Source of the DNA: Tipula vernalis | Taxonomy: Eukaryota; Arthropoda; Insecta; Diptera; Tipulidae | Length of the DNA stretch: 64,000 nt | NCBI GenBank assembly: GCA_958295665.1 | Contig: OY282560.1 | Coordinates: 27,827,992 to 27,891,991, forward strand | Direction: 5' to 3' | Part shown: positions 1 through 11,378 of the stretch, piece by piece | How the letters are laid out: each line of letters begins with the position of its first letter | Numbering within the stretch: the stretch's first letter is position 1 | Position numbers and translations under genes: made by a program | Notes under the pieces: model-generated | Told to the model about the DNA's origin: nothing | What the model saw: only the letters and a program-made list of their open reading frames with translations | Databases searched by the model: none

Positions 1-1
1 G

Positions 2-430
2 AATTTCACATACACTTATATCGACGATATTTTGGTGGCTAGCCGGTCAGAGTCCGAACACTTAAAACACCTTCTCATCCTCTTCCAACGCCTTACAGAT
101 TTCGGCATTATCCTAAAACCCTCGAAGTGTGTGTTCGGTGCAGCCTCGCTAAATGTCCTTACTCACGATATCTCTAAAGATGGAATACGACCATCTTCAG
201 ACAGAATCGTGGCTATAAACATTTTTCCCCAACCCACATCTATAAGGCAAGTGCAGCGTTTTATCGGAATGGTTAACTACTATCACCGATTCATTCCTCA
301 CTTAGCCGAACTGCTCGCTCCAATACACTCTCAATTAGCGATACTTCAACAAGGCAAGAAGAAAAATTGTATTTGGTCACCTGATTGTCAAGCAGCTATG
401 GATAAAACCAAAGCTGCCTGGCTCAGGTAA
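2..430 (+). pseudogene. Gypsy reverse transcriptase, C-terminal part
   Basis: Frame 2 reads from the window edge to a stop at 428-430. The RT active-site motif YIDDILVAS is at the start (about 17-43), followed by the thumb/connection signature PTSIRQVQRFIGMVNYYHRF typical of Ty3/Gypsy. The protein would template LTR-element cDNA synthesis in virus-like particles. The YxDD aspartates are present, but the reading frame is lost after KAAWLR, and the next frame resumes the RNase H domain, so this is a remnant. Confidence 0.93.
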
Positions 431-746
431 CACTTCTTGCCCATCCCCTGGAGCGTGGAAAATTCCGGATAACCACGGACGCTTCCAACACTGCGCTCGA
501 GGCTGTATTGAACCATTGGGATTTTTCTCCAAAAGGCTCTCCCCACCCGAACGTAAGTATTTTGCCTTCGACCGTGAGTTGCTTGCAATAAATTGTGCCA
601 TCAAACATTTCAGATGCTTCGTCGAAGGTAGAGTATTTACTATCCTTACCGACCATAAACCGCTGACTACTGCCATGTCCTCAGGTTTAGATATCGAAAG
701 ACTCGTCTCACTTCAGGAATCAAACAACGAGTTAAAACACTTCTAA
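431..746 (+). pseudogene. Gypsy RNase H domain, frameshifted
   Basis: After the RT stop, another frame resumes with ITTDASNTALEAVL (about 467-510), which carries the first RNase H catalytic Asp. It then shifts again to the frame of 516-746, which reads FSKRLSPPERKYFAFDRELL and LTDHKPL, the usual Gypsy RNase H blocks. At least two frameshifts lie within 150 bp. RNase H would remove the RNA strand of the RNA-DNA hybrid during reverse transcription. Confidence 0.88.
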
Positions 747-829
747 ACACCAGTCATCCAGGTTCTAAATTAAAACTGCAAAAGATTCATCATTCTGCCT
801 CCGAACTAGCAATCTGGTGTGAAACATCG

Positions 830-1429
830 ATGGGCATTAATCGTCCGTATATACCACCAAAACTACGTCTGGAAGTATTCCAGAAATTTCACGGTTTATC
901 CCACCCCGGAATACGGTCATCGCGTAAACTAGTATCATCAAAATATTTCTGGCCTAGTATGAATTTAGACACGGGGTTTTGGTCCAAAACCTGTACCGCC
1001 TGCCAGAAGTAAAAGGTCAATCGACATACACGCCCTGAATATGACCGTTTTGATGTTCCTTTTGGCAGGTTTGAGCACATTCATATCGACTTAGTTGGAC
1101 CACTACCTCAGTCAAATGGTTATACATACCTACTGACCATAATTGACCGGTTTACGCGGTGGCCGGAAGCTATTCCTTTGGCGGATATGCGAACAACAAC
1201 GGTAGTGCGTACATTCGTAGACCAGTACATCTCGAGATTCAGTCGACCAGTACCACTCGAGATAACGACTAATCAAGGCAATCAGTTTGAAAGTAATCTC
1301 TTTCAGGAATTTAACCAACTGTTAGGTTCACACAGAATACGGACTACGACTTATCATCCACAGGCAAATGGAATGGTGGAGCGATTCCATCGAACCAGAA
1401 TAATTTCTTCATTATCAGACGAAACTTGA
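830..1429 (+). pseudogene. Gypsy integrase (zinc domain and catalytic core), nonsense and active-site substitution
   Basis: One frame carries the HHCC zinc-binding region (HGLSHPGIRSSRKL and CTACQK), a stop at 1010-1012, then the core. IDLVGP holds the first Asp. The second catalytic position reads ITTNQGNQFE where the family has TTDQG-FE, so Asp appears replaced by Asn. The third motif, NGMVERFHR, keeps Glu. Similarity ends soon after. Loss of an acidic residue plus the internal stop means it could not integrate cDNA. Confidence 0.9.
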
Positions 1430-3129
1430 TGTAGATACATTGCCTTCATTCTGGCAGCATAGGATCTTTATTGTGTTATTTATTTCACTGATTCTTCTTT
1501 CAATATGTATCGAAACAACAAAAAAACCATAACTCAACATTTATAAAACAGCCACCAATGCTTTTAAAAATGTAATGTGTACGTGTAATTTATGTATGGT
1601 CGGTTTTTGTGAGTTTTTTGACAAAATATTTATTATATTTACAATATAAACCTCGGTGGCTCAAGAGTACAATAGTTTTCAATACCGACTATAATTTTAT
1701 ATTTTCTAAGCCGGTCGCAGAAAATTCGAATTCGAAGTTCACTTCTGATTTCAAAATAGCCCCAATATTATATGTAAAGCTACCAATAATTTCTTTTAAC
1801 TGCAAGTCTATATACTACGAAACTATAAAACATCTCTGAAATATTACCAACGCAAGAACTTGTAAATTTATAAATCTTTAAAGTAAACTACAAACAACCG
1901 AAATACTTCTTCCTCAAGTGTATAATTAAAAATCATCATTCCCGTAAAACGGTTGCACCAATTTCATGTCAAAGTTTCATAACATGGCTTTAGTTTTCCG
2001 TATGTGTTATTTTGTCGAAATGTCAAAGTCGCCATTTTTTTTGAGCTTCTGGAATGCTTTTGCTAAACAACGAAATACTGACCTTTAAAGCAAGGAAATT
2101 GAGTGCCGATGCGCAAAATGACTCGTATGACTCGTGAACTGTTGCTTGAAAGACCCAGAAGAAAAAGATTTTTGAATTGGCCATTTGTAACCATTTTTTT
2201 ACCAACAAAAAATTTAAAAGTTAAGCCCACTGACAATAAAGCAAATTTTTTAGTTTTCATATTTCGATAGCTGTGAAATCTCAATGGTATTGATTTGATT
2301 ACCTTGTCGAAAATGTTTAAATTTTAAATTTTTGTATAAAATCGTTCCAGAATCATTTTACATCAGCCCACTTAAATTTATCTCCATAGGATTCACTTTC
2401 GATAGATGAAAAATCCAAAAACTCATTTTTTCCCATTTCGATTACCTCAAAAATATTGTTAGAAATTACAGATCTGACGAATTGGTATAACTCTCGGGGG
2501 TGCTGTATTTTCACATTTTCGTTTTTTTCTCTTAGGCTCAAATATAGGGTGATCTATGTACGTATATACACATATCGCAATTTTGTAGGGCATGGTGTTG
2601 TGGCTTTTCCAATAATTGTTGTATCAAACAAGATGCAATTTCATTGCCATTCCATTTTACAATCTAGCAAAATGGCTTACTGTTTACACAATATAGTTAC
2701 ATGTTAATGTAATTTCATAAAGACGGGGTGTAAGCCACTGCTGCAAATCAAATGAATAAACGTTAACTTGCAAATTGTATTTCCCCAATTTTTATCAGCA
2801 TCCTTCATTGAATATGCCATACCATCGTGGTGTTTGGCTGCTTTATAAATCGTGTTCTATTCCTTCCTTTGATTTAGCCTGATAGTCTCCATTTTTTTTA
2901 ATTATCGTGTATTTCCGCAAAACATTTTTATTTAAGCTTGCTGACTAATCTGAATTTTTCGTTAACTTTTCAACAAAAAGAATACAAAAATGTTTTTTTT
3001 CGGAAAATAATACCGTTATATTTTTGCTAAATAATTGTCGGATCCGACAATATCGTTACCGATACAAAGGCGTCGATATATCGTTTTTTTTTTGTAAATT
3101 ATGACGCCATCCCAGAATTGAACCCACCG

Positions 3130-3700
3130 TCTTATAATTTTTTGGTCGCTGATTACGAATTTATACTCGAAATTTTATGATTCATAATGGCGGATCCAAT
3201 ATGGCCTCTGTAACCTTCAGTTAAGAACTGTTTCACAATTATTCATACAATTAACGCATTACGAATCAGAGGTCGATTTATGACAATTTTAGAAATTTTT
3301 TTAGTTATATTTGATAAATAACGTTTCAAAAAGCCCTGTTTACAAAAATTGGTCGCAAAATTTTGAAAAACTTCAAACAATACCCACTTTCATAGTCACA
3401 GCGGCCGTATTTCCTAATTTACATTCAATTTTTGCTCCAAACTTCAAGGGCAGGAATTTTTGGAATCGCTGTTTACGAATTTATGGTTAAAATACTTTTT
3501 TGAATGATATTAACCTCAAAATTTCCAAAACTTTTATATAGCTATTTTTGACATTAAAGCAACCATATTAGATCTGCCATTTTGATTTTAGTTGTTTTCG
3601 ACCTTCTTCTCTTAACGACCTCAGATTCGTAAACAGCGATCCCAAAAACAATTTTTTAGTCGACTCTATACCAGCGCCAATATTGGATCTGCCATATTGA
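3130..3700. repeat. Diverged dispersed repeat cluster with direct and inverted copies
   Basis: The motif reading roughly TTTGGnCGCTGnTTACGAATTTAT occurs at about 3139 and 3458, and in inverted form at about 3629. A second motif, GGATCCAATATGGC, is at about 3190 and appears inverted at about 3563 and 3677 as GATCTGCCAT. The direct plus inverted arrangement suggests a decayed non-autonomous element or several nested copies of one. No coding potential. Confidence 0.5.
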
Positions 3701-4403
3701 ATTCTAAAATATGGACAATATTGCAATAAAAAACTGTTACTTGCTAATAAAACATTATGCAAAAATAATCCTTTTCATGTGATAAACTTTGTTTTAAATC
3801 GTTTATAAAACCGATCAAATGAGGCAAGCTTCTACTTTCATTTGTGTTTTCTGCAATCCTATCAATGCTTTGGCTCTTTGGGATAAATTCAAGTTGGATT
3901 TGGCTTTAAGTTTTTTGAGAAATTATGACAGTGAAGCGATATGTAATTTAATGTGCTACATCAACATGGTGCTTAGTGAGCTATAGTTGGTCTACAACAA
4001 TCAGCGAGAGCTGGGCATATTGCTAAACAATTCAACGTACTTGAGAAAGAAGAGAAAGCAGAACCTCGCATTCGAAAATTTAATCAAAAGCAGTTGAGAG
4101 CATTCACAAATATTTGTATCGCTATACGAAGATTTTGAGAATAATCAGGGGGCCGTTTATTCTTAGATCTCCTAGGAGGATCCAGTATGGTAAACCTTTA
4201 CAATATGTTGATGCAATTTAATAAAGGTAAAGGACCACAACAGCAATAGCACCAACTTTGCTAAAAGGTGACCGCACAGTTCAAAGCGCCATAAATTATC
4301 ATTACCTGGGTTGGAAACTTGATCATCTAGCATGAACAAATCAATCTGCAGTGAAATCATTCGTGACATTTTATAAAATATTATACAACTGATACTATAA
4401 AAT

Positions 4404-4692
4404 AGAGATTCCAGAAACTATAGTCGTATATCAATCTTTTGATTGCAGTTGAACAGATTTCGTCGTTGAAATTTGATGCAACATGCCGTATATACTATAC
4501 ATTGCTTGTTATTTATATCACCAACCCCTAGGATTGACTATGTGATATTTTACATACAAGGCCTTTGTGATAGAGATCCCAGAAACTTTAGTCGCATGTC
4601 AAACTTCTGATTTTTGTTCAACGGATTTCGACGTTGAATTTGTTGCAACTGACGGTATGTAATATGTTCCAATGGGCCTGTTGTTTATTTAA
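4404..4692 (+). repeat. Two-copy tandem repeat, period 168 bp
   Basis: The segments starting AGAGATTCCAGAAACTATAG at 4404 and AGAGATCCCAGAAACTTTAG at 4572 align for about 115 bp. Shared blocks include ATTTCGnCGTTGAA and GCAAC. The spacing is 168 bp, close to a nucleosome repeat length. Identity is moderate, so this is an old duplication or a satellite remnant. Confidence 0.6.
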
Positions 4693-6574
4693 TTTTACAT
4701 AAAATCAAAATGTAAGGCCAATGAACCGTTTTTGCTTTAGCCATTTTTGCTAATAAAAATCAAATATCTTTCAAATTAAATTGAATATTGGATTTCTCCT
4801 AAAAGATGATTATTTGAAAAAACTTATCTTGGCAAATTGGCATTTAGGCGAATAAGGTACCACCACATACATAAAATATATACGTATACAGAAAATTTGG
4901 GATTTTGTTTTGGGAAGTATTTCACAGACATCAGAAATGATGAATATTTTTTACGAACTATTTGGCCTACATTAGCCTACAACTATTTACTTGGTTGTTC
5001 TATTAGAATTGCATACATTTAGGCGATTATTAAAGTTTCGTACCTACTATGTATTTAAATGCGATCGACGTGACATCTGAGACTTTATCGATTAAATATT
5101 CTTTATTTTTTATTAAACTACTCATTACTAAAGCCAATTTAAATGTAAAATTTTGACCAAAATTATCAATATTTGTGAGACTGGGGAAGACAAACGTTAT
5201 AAACATGTATGACTGGAAGGAAAGACACGACATTAATTTAATCCTTGTTTTGGCGGGTAATATTACACATATTAAAAAGGAACTTCATTCTAAAAAAAGG
5301 TGTTTCAGTGAGAAAACAATTTGACTAAAATGTCTTTTCAGTATTTGTACTGAACCACCTTCTTGAAAAGTACTTCAATGACAAATTTTTGAACTGGAAT
5401 ACCTTTTGCTATATTTGCTTCCATTAGACTGAAATCTGAATTTTCCAGAATATATTAAAACCGTTTCGGACATACCCATTGTCTGGACCAACCATAACAT
5501 TAATTTCACTGTTTACAATTATTTTGCCTCTAATTCTGTTATAGTTGTTTGACTGAACCTCCTATTCAAAAGACATTTCAGTCTAAAACTATTTTGTCTG
5601 AGTTACCTTATACATTTTGACTAAAACTTCTTAGTATTTTTGAATGAAATGTTTTTGACTGGCGTTCCTGGAGCTGAAAATTCACACAAAATACCTCTTC
5701 CTAGGAAAAGTAATAAAATTATTATTTTGCCAACTGCCAATTTAAAGAGCTTTCTAAAGAGTCAAAATTGGTAACATTTTAACGCCATTTCTTTTACAAT
5801 GTGCACAATTTATCTGTTTGGTTTTCCGATAGTATTTTATTTGATTTAAATGAAATGCTAAGTTTGTTATTATTCCGAAAGACGTTCAGCTGATTACATT
5901 AAAGTTATAACGTTTGTATAACTATATATTCAAATATATACTTTACTTATACGTTTTATTTTACTGAATAGTGAATGTCAGATAAATTATTTGATAAAAA
6001 ATAAATGGAAATTCTTTGAATAGACGAGCATATACCTAAGTATATAATGAAATAGCAATTTCTAGCACAAAATAGCTAAAAGAAGTTGTTCTTAAAAAAA
6101 AACATTCACATATAACTATAACCCAGTACAAAGATGAAACATTTAATATACATATATAAGTAAAAACATCATCATTGCATCTGGATGCACAGTGATTTCT
6201 TATAAATTTTTTCGTCTGTTATTTTTCTCCAGAGAAATTTATTTTTATCTCCTCTGCAGTTTTTCACCCATTTTATTACAGCAGCAGCTATTTATACGGC
6301 AAACAAATATCATTTTTAAAATTCTTTGTTACACAAACAAAATGAAAAACCAAAGATGAATGAAACTATTTTCTTATATGTACGTCTATATACGTATATA
6401 CATATTCTGTTCATCTTCATTCTTTTGTAACAAATTAATAATAAAAAGTAAAAAATTTACTATTTTTTTGTGCTAATTTAATTATTCATTGCTATTTGCA
6501 GTATTCTTTGCTGCATAAAAACGATTTTTTTCTATTTATTTAAATTAAATTTATAAAAATAATTTTCAGCGCGC

Positions 6575-6606
6575 GCAACACAATACACACACACATACAC
6601 ACACAA
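6575..6606 (+). repeat. CA microsatellite
   Basis: Imperfect (CA)n run within the intron, interrupted by AT. A related GT-rich run is at 7183-7206. Confidence 0.75.
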
Positions 6607-7182
6607 AAATGATTTTCTTTTAATTAATTACAGAAAGCGATATCAAAATTCATCTAGATCGAAGTCAAGATGGTAACTTTTAAATAAAATTTTAAGCAAA
6701 AACAAAAAAAATGTCCGTTGGCTGTTGTACGTTCTAGAGTTGTGCTCTGTATTTTGATTGGCGATATAGTTTTTATGCCAAATTCGTTTTGTGTTTTAGC
6801 CTGACTAAATCAAAATATTATGCAAAAATTTAGATCATCCTCCTCTATGTACATACATATAGTTGCTTTTCTACAAGTAAAACCTTTTAGTCTATGTTTT
6901 ATAAAAGTAATTAGCGTTTTTGTTTTTGTACCTAAAGGCTGCAGTCGTCTGAGTGTTTCATTATAGGTCTAAAATCTAATTAACTTTATCATCTAATTTT
7001 AATTATTTTCTTTCTTAATTTTTTTTTTTTTTGTTTGGTACATTTTCTTTTAATTTTCCTCTCTTATAGATTTAATGTTAGAATATTTTGCGGGCGTCGT
7101 AAAACGTAATTACAGTAATGTTAATAATAATTACATCGTAACGTCCATTTAATTGAATTTAGTTTCTCGTGTTACATAATTT

Positions 7183-7206
7183 GTGTGTATGTGTATGTGT
7201 GTGTGT
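7183..7206 (+). repeat. GT microsatellite
   Basis: Short imperfect (GT)n run about 150 bp upstream of the RGK exon acceptor. Confidence 0.7.
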
Positions 7207-7356
7207 AGAATGACTTAAATTGTATACAGTAGATTATATTTTTTTTGGGGTAGTGCGTCCGTGTGTGAGGTATCCCTTTCTTATAAAATATATAAGAACC
7301 TAAGTAATTAAAGTTGTTAATTTATATTTCCCCCCAAATTTCTTATTTCGTTCTAG

Positions 7357-7641
7357 ATGATGATACTGGTGAAAAATCTGTGTCCGTACTATTAAGTGGT
7401 GAGGAATCAGAGTTAATATTTATTGATCATCCACACAATGAGATGATGCCAGAAAATTGTATAGCCACATACGATCCGCATGGATATTGTGTTATATATT
7501 CGTCGGCGGACAAAAGTAGTTTTGGTTTGGCGGAAAAAATTTTACAAACGCTGTGGACATCGGAAAATATTGCACAAAAAGCGGTTATACTAGTTGGCAA
7601 TAAAGCGGATTTAGCTAGAAGTCGTGTTGTAACGCCGGAAG
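7357..7641 (+). CDS. RGK-family small GTPase, internal exon (G3 and G4 regions)
   Basis: This exon starts after a pyrimidine-rich tract and AG at 7355-7356 and ends at a strong donor, GTAAGT, at 7642. It enters and leaves in phase 1. It encodes about 94 residues beginning DDDTGEKSVSVLLSGEESEL. RGK proteins (Rad, Gem, Rem, Kir) are Ras-like GTPases with atypical G3 regions that regulate voltage-gated calcium channel beta subunits and the cytoskeleton. Here the expected DxxG G3 box is replaced by FIDHPHNEM, as is usual in RGKs, and the G4 box VGNKADLARSR is intact. The P-loop and switch I must lie in an upstream exon outside the window. The paralogue cannot be assigned from this part alone. Confidence 0.93.
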
Positions 7642-7972
7642 GTAAGTGATTTAATTTTTATTAATTTGTATTTTATCTTTATGAAACAAAAAAAAAAAAG
7701 ATTTTCCTTGCCTGACTTCATCGAACCGCACTCTTCTTTCATGATATTAATTGGATTAATAATATAAAACGAAAAATTTAAGAATTTCGGAAGAAGAAAT
7801 TTTAATGTTTGATTGAGGAAAACCAACTGAATTTTTTTTTTGGTTGCTTTCACTTCAATGAATTATTTTGACTCCTATTTATGTTCATTTAAGTTGTGGG
7901 AACTATTCACATTTCGTATCATAAAATTATGCTGACCATACAGTGTAATAATTACAATTAAGTTAGGTAGTC
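7642..7972 (+). other. Intron sequence following the RGK exon, no feature seen
   Basis: AT-rich sequence with a short A-run at 7688. No domain-bearing ORF and no repeat was recognised before the LINE target-site duplication at 7973. Confidence 0.5.
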
Positions 7973-7978
7973 TATAAG

Positions 7979-8017
<39 letters not shown>

Positions 8018-8836
8018 TAGGCTTGGCTCCTACATAAAAAAGAGCCATATCGCCAAAAATCATATTTATAATTTTCTGTTACATATTTTAATTCAATTTA
8101 CATTTTTAATAAGATTTTCCTCACTCTTAAAAAGAACCAGATTATCCCCTCACATATTCCATCGGCTAGTAAATATTTGTTTCGTATTAAATTGTTATTC
8201 CACTCATCCTAATAAATTCATACATTTCCTTGTAAGCCAAAAAATCACCCTCATTCATTAAATCACTTAGATTTCTTGCATTCCGAAGGATGTTGAACTT
8301 TGATCTATATTGGCTATATCTGGGACAAGCCAATATGAGATGTTCAACATCCTCCACACTTCCACACAACTCACAATCTTTGTCCTCACTCAAATGACGT
8401 TTCCACAAGCATTCCTTCCAGTTTCCATGGTTCAGCCTGGGTTGGTCCTTTGAGCTCCTTAAAAAACGGAATTCTCAAAGGAGTACCACGGAGCACGCTG
8501 TACTTCATTCCTTTCGTTAGACTTTTCTCGTTAAATTCACTCTCCCATTTTCTCCACAGATTCATTTGAAACATTCGAAGTACATCTCTTGCATCATTCC
8601 TTTCGTACTCCTGAACCATGTCATTCAATGTACCCTTTTTAGCTAACATATCGGCTCTTTCATTCCCTTCGATCTGTCTATGTGATGGGATCCATTGTAT
8701 GGTCACATCACGTTGACAGTCTCGAACACATTCAAAAATTAAATCAACATACACATTGCCTTCCCTTCCACCTCCACATTTTAGCAAACATAAACCACTC
8801 TGGGAATCGGAAAATATTACTATTTATAAGCATGTA
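7973..8836 (-). mobile_element. 5'-truncated LINE (I/LOA/R1-like, RNase H-bearing) with target-site duplication
   Basis: The insert spans 7985-8824 on the minus strand. Its 3' end is a run of about 31 T (7985-8015), a poly(A) tail read from the minus strand. The 12-bp direct repeat TATAAGCATGTA flanks it at 7973-7984 and 8825-8836, a clear target-site duplication from target-primed reverse transcription. Only the RNase H and C-terminal cysteine motif remain, so it was 5'-truncated at insertion. It lies antisense to the RGK gene, just inside the big intron. Confidence 0.93.
8190..8819 (-). pseudogene. LINE RNase H domain and C-terminal zinc motif
   Basis: Read from 8819 leftwards, IFSDSQSGLCLLK carries a catalytic RNase H Asp. 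IQWIPSHRQIEGNERADMLA follows, the WxPxHxGxxGNExAD block of LINE RNase H. The frame breaks at about 8390-8405 and resumes as LWKRHLSEDKDCELCGSVED, a C-x2-C...H...C motif found at the C-terminus of I/R1-group LINE ORF2 proteins. The frameshift and 5' truncation remove activity. Confidence 0.9.
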
Positions 8837-9029
8837 GATCTACCCACAATGATAATTTTTTTGTCAAACTCCGAATCTAATACAATTAAGAAAGGCGTTA
8901 TACCTAGGAATCGCTGATACCATCGCGAAGGACGCTGATATTCGATATTTGATGTGATATTCAATCTATTTAATTAAAAGTATTTGATTTCGAAAGTAGA
9001 TGACACGAAATATCTTGCATAAATTTAAA
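8837..9029. other. Intron sequence, nothing recognised
   Basis: Unremarkable AT-rich sequence between the LINE target-site duplication and the first unit of the diverged repeat array. Confidence 0.4.
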
Positions 9030-10375
9030 ATATTTGTTTTTAATAAGCTTTAAGCTTGATAATTAAATTATACGTTTTGGATTTGAACTTAACATTTGTG
9101 AGCCTTTTCATAATTTGAGGTTTTTGTTAAAATGTTTTATGAATATAAATTATGTATTTGCAAAAAATGTTGAACTTTTAGTTTTAGGAGCTTTCACGAA
9201 TCGAATTTGTTGAACCCAAATCATTTACTTTTTATTCTAAAATTTGATAGTTTAAAAAAGGGTGAGATTTTGTAATAAATTTAGAATATTTCTTTTCAAT
9301 GAGCTTTAAGCTTGACAATTAATTCATACTTTTTGGGTTTGAACTTAACATGTTTGAGCTTTTTTAATATTTTCAGTTTTTAATAAAATGTTTTATAAGC
9401 ATAAATTATATTTTTGAAAAAATTGTGAAGAGCTTTAGTTTTAAGAGCTTACACTTATCGAAGCTTTTTAAACCAATTATTTTACTTCGAAATTTGATAT
9501 TACAAGGGATGACGGAATTTTGGGTAGGATTTAGAATATTTGTTCTCAATGTAAATTATTAAGAGCTTTTCAAACCAAACCATTTGACTTTCAAATTGGA
9601 TATTATAAAGGAAGGTGAAATTTTGGGATTAATTTATAGTATTTGTTTTTTTAATGAGCCTTCCCATAAATTCTGTCTTTCGTTAAAATGGTTTATGAGT
9701 TTGAATCATGTATTTGCAAGTAATGTCAAGAATTTTTAGTTTTAAGAGCTTTTACGTGTCGAAGCTTTCAACTCCAACAATTTTACTCAGAAATTTGATA
9801 TTACCAAGTGTATATATCCTTTTCCAAAACGTGTTTCCACCGACCATCATTCAAATAGATGAAACAGAATATGGTTCATTTAAATGGCCTAAAACGAAAA
9901 TCTTGCAACTCAATGCTCTGACGAGTTCTAAATATATCGGTAAAGCATCATAAATTTCGAAAATAATTTTAAAAATATCAAGAATTTTAAAATAATCTTA
10001 AAAATGTCGAATTTTCAAAGTATCTTGAATATTCTTGAAAGTTCTCAAATAACGAATTATCCGTAAATATTGTTATAAAATTGTATAAGCATTGGGTCTA
10101 AAGTTAACTTTTTAAGTTGAGCCTTTTTCATACTTTTAGGTTTTTGCTAAAATGTGTTATGTATTTGTAAAAAATCAAGAAGCTTTTTTAACTAAACCAT
10201 TTTACTTAGATATATGATTTTACAAAGCATGCGGAATTTCGGGTAAAATTTAAAATATTTGTTTTCAAAGTTTATCATAAATCATCAAAAGCTTTTAGTT
10301 TTAAGAGGTTTTCAAACCAAACCAACAGGAAAGTGCTATTTTTAGATAAATTTAGATTTTTAGATAATTTAATCC
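9030..10375 (+). repeat. Diverged tandem repeat array, left part (blocks Y then X)
   Basis: The motif GAGCTTTAAGCTTGAnAATTA recurs at about 9046 and 9298, followed each time by a GGnTTTGAACTTAACAT block, giving an internal period of about 250 bp (block Y). Block X, from about 9823, begins CCTTTTCCAAAACGTGTTTC and runs to about 10375. The same Y and X blocks recur at 14208-15470. The long open frame near 9708 is not conserved between copies, so I call no gene. Confidence 0.75.
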
Positions 10376-10379
10376 GTAT

Positions 10380-10580
10380 CTTCGGAAGTTGTTAAAAACG
10401 GGTCAATGAAAAATTACCTCTGCTTTTGGATGGATGTAACAAAAGCGATGTATTCATTTTAGATGAAACGGGTTTTTTTTATAGGATACTTCCTAATAAA
10501 ACCATAGAGTTTAAAAATAATGATAGCGCTGGGGGAAAATTATGCAAGGAGCGGATCACGGTTTTAGTTAGGGTCACGGT
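10380..10580 (+). pseudogene. pogo/Tigger-like transposase fragment
   Basis: Translation from about 10420 gives LLLDGCNKSDVFILDETGFF and then YRILPNKTIEFKNNDSAGG, ending ...KERITVLV at about 10569. This matches the DETG-LFYR-LP-KT-FK...KERVTVL region of pogo/Tigger DDE transposases, including the catalytic Asp of DET. The frame stops where the LINE begins. The matching 3' end of the element appears on the far side of the LINE at 14000-14206. Confidence 0.85.
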
Positions 10581-10921
10581 TTTTGGGAATCATTAGTAGC
10601 CTTAGACAGACGTGTCGTATTTTTTTTGTGTTTTTTTTCCACCATAGGGGAAAAAAATATTAAAATAAATTAGGGCATAAATTGGGGCTCAACGGTTAAG
10701 TATTGTTCCTTTGTTTACGTTAAGTTGGCATTTATTACTTTGGTTGGATTTTGTTTCTTTTCGTTTTAGATTTCCCGTAATCCGGTTCGGTTTCGATGAA
10801 GCGTTCCTTATATTTATTTGTAAGTATTGCGCTTCAATCACGTCGCGTCGTGTTTACACTCGAGTGTAATATCGTTTAACAACCCCAATGTAGTTTTAAA
10901 ATCTATGTTAGTCGATAGGTC

Positions 10922-11378
10922 TTTATTAAATGTAGCTAGTTTCAACGTGCAAAGTTTAGTCCCAAATATTGACTAGATTCGTCACATTTTTAATGGTGCT
11001 GCAGTGGACATTCTTTGTTTCTCTGAGAAATTTTTAAATCCGAATATCCCTAATTCAGCGTTGGCCATCAAAGGTTATAATATATTTAGGAAAGATAGAG
11101 CGGTACATCCCCTTAATTATGGTGGTTTATGTATGTTTGTAGGAGATCACATTAAGGCTAGATTAGTTACCATACCTTCTTCCATTTCAGAATTGTTAGT
11201 ATCGGATTTAGAGTTTTTATTTGTCAATGTTTTCATTAATGGTCGTAAAATCTTAGTCGGTACCATCTATAACCCACCAAAAGCTAGTAAGAGATCGTAT
11301 GCCAAATTTAAAAAATCACTTGTATACTTAGAAAGTTTATTTAGTTGTTTCTCTTGTAGATTCGATGAAATCAGGTGA
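10922..11378 (+). pseudogene. LINE endonuclease (APE-type), N-terminal part
   Basis: The frame starts LLNVASFNVQSLVPN, has a TAG at 10974-10976, and continues IRHIFNGAAVDILCFSEKF. The Glu of SEK sits where APE endonucleases have the catalytic SET Glu. IKGYNIFRKDR and VGTIYNPP follow as expected. The frame is lost at about 11355-11370, just before the GDFN motif. The protein would nick target DNA to prime reverse transcription. Confidence 0.85.

Larger units (their letters stand above)
1..1430 (+). mobile_element. Ty3/Gypsy retrotransposon, decayed pol fragment (RT end, RNase H, integrase)
   Basis: The order reverse transcriptase, RNase H, zinc-binding domain, integrase core identifies a Ty3/Gypsy-type pol on the + strand. 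The window edge cuts the RT. The element ends within the integrase just after the catalytic-Glu motif near 1390-1430, where similarity to integrase stops. No LTR is visible. It lies in the intron upstream of the RGK exon at 7357 and is in the same orientation as that gene. Frameshifts and stops make it non-functional. Confidence 0.93.
1431..7356 (+). other. Intron upstream of RGK exon, AT-rich, small repeats only
   Basis: No convincing coding sequence is seen on either strand. It holds simple repeats, a diverged repeat cluster at 3130-3700, a two-copy 168-bp repeat at 4404-4692, and short CA/GT microsatellites. The 3' end is a normal fly-type polypyrimidine tract and AG acceptor before the exon at 7357. 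The open frames here are short and have no recognisable domain. Confidence 0.6.

Noticed and set aside
2456..2707. 83-residue + strand frame in the upstream intron
   Set aside because: No recognisable domain, AT-rich composition and no splice-supported context.
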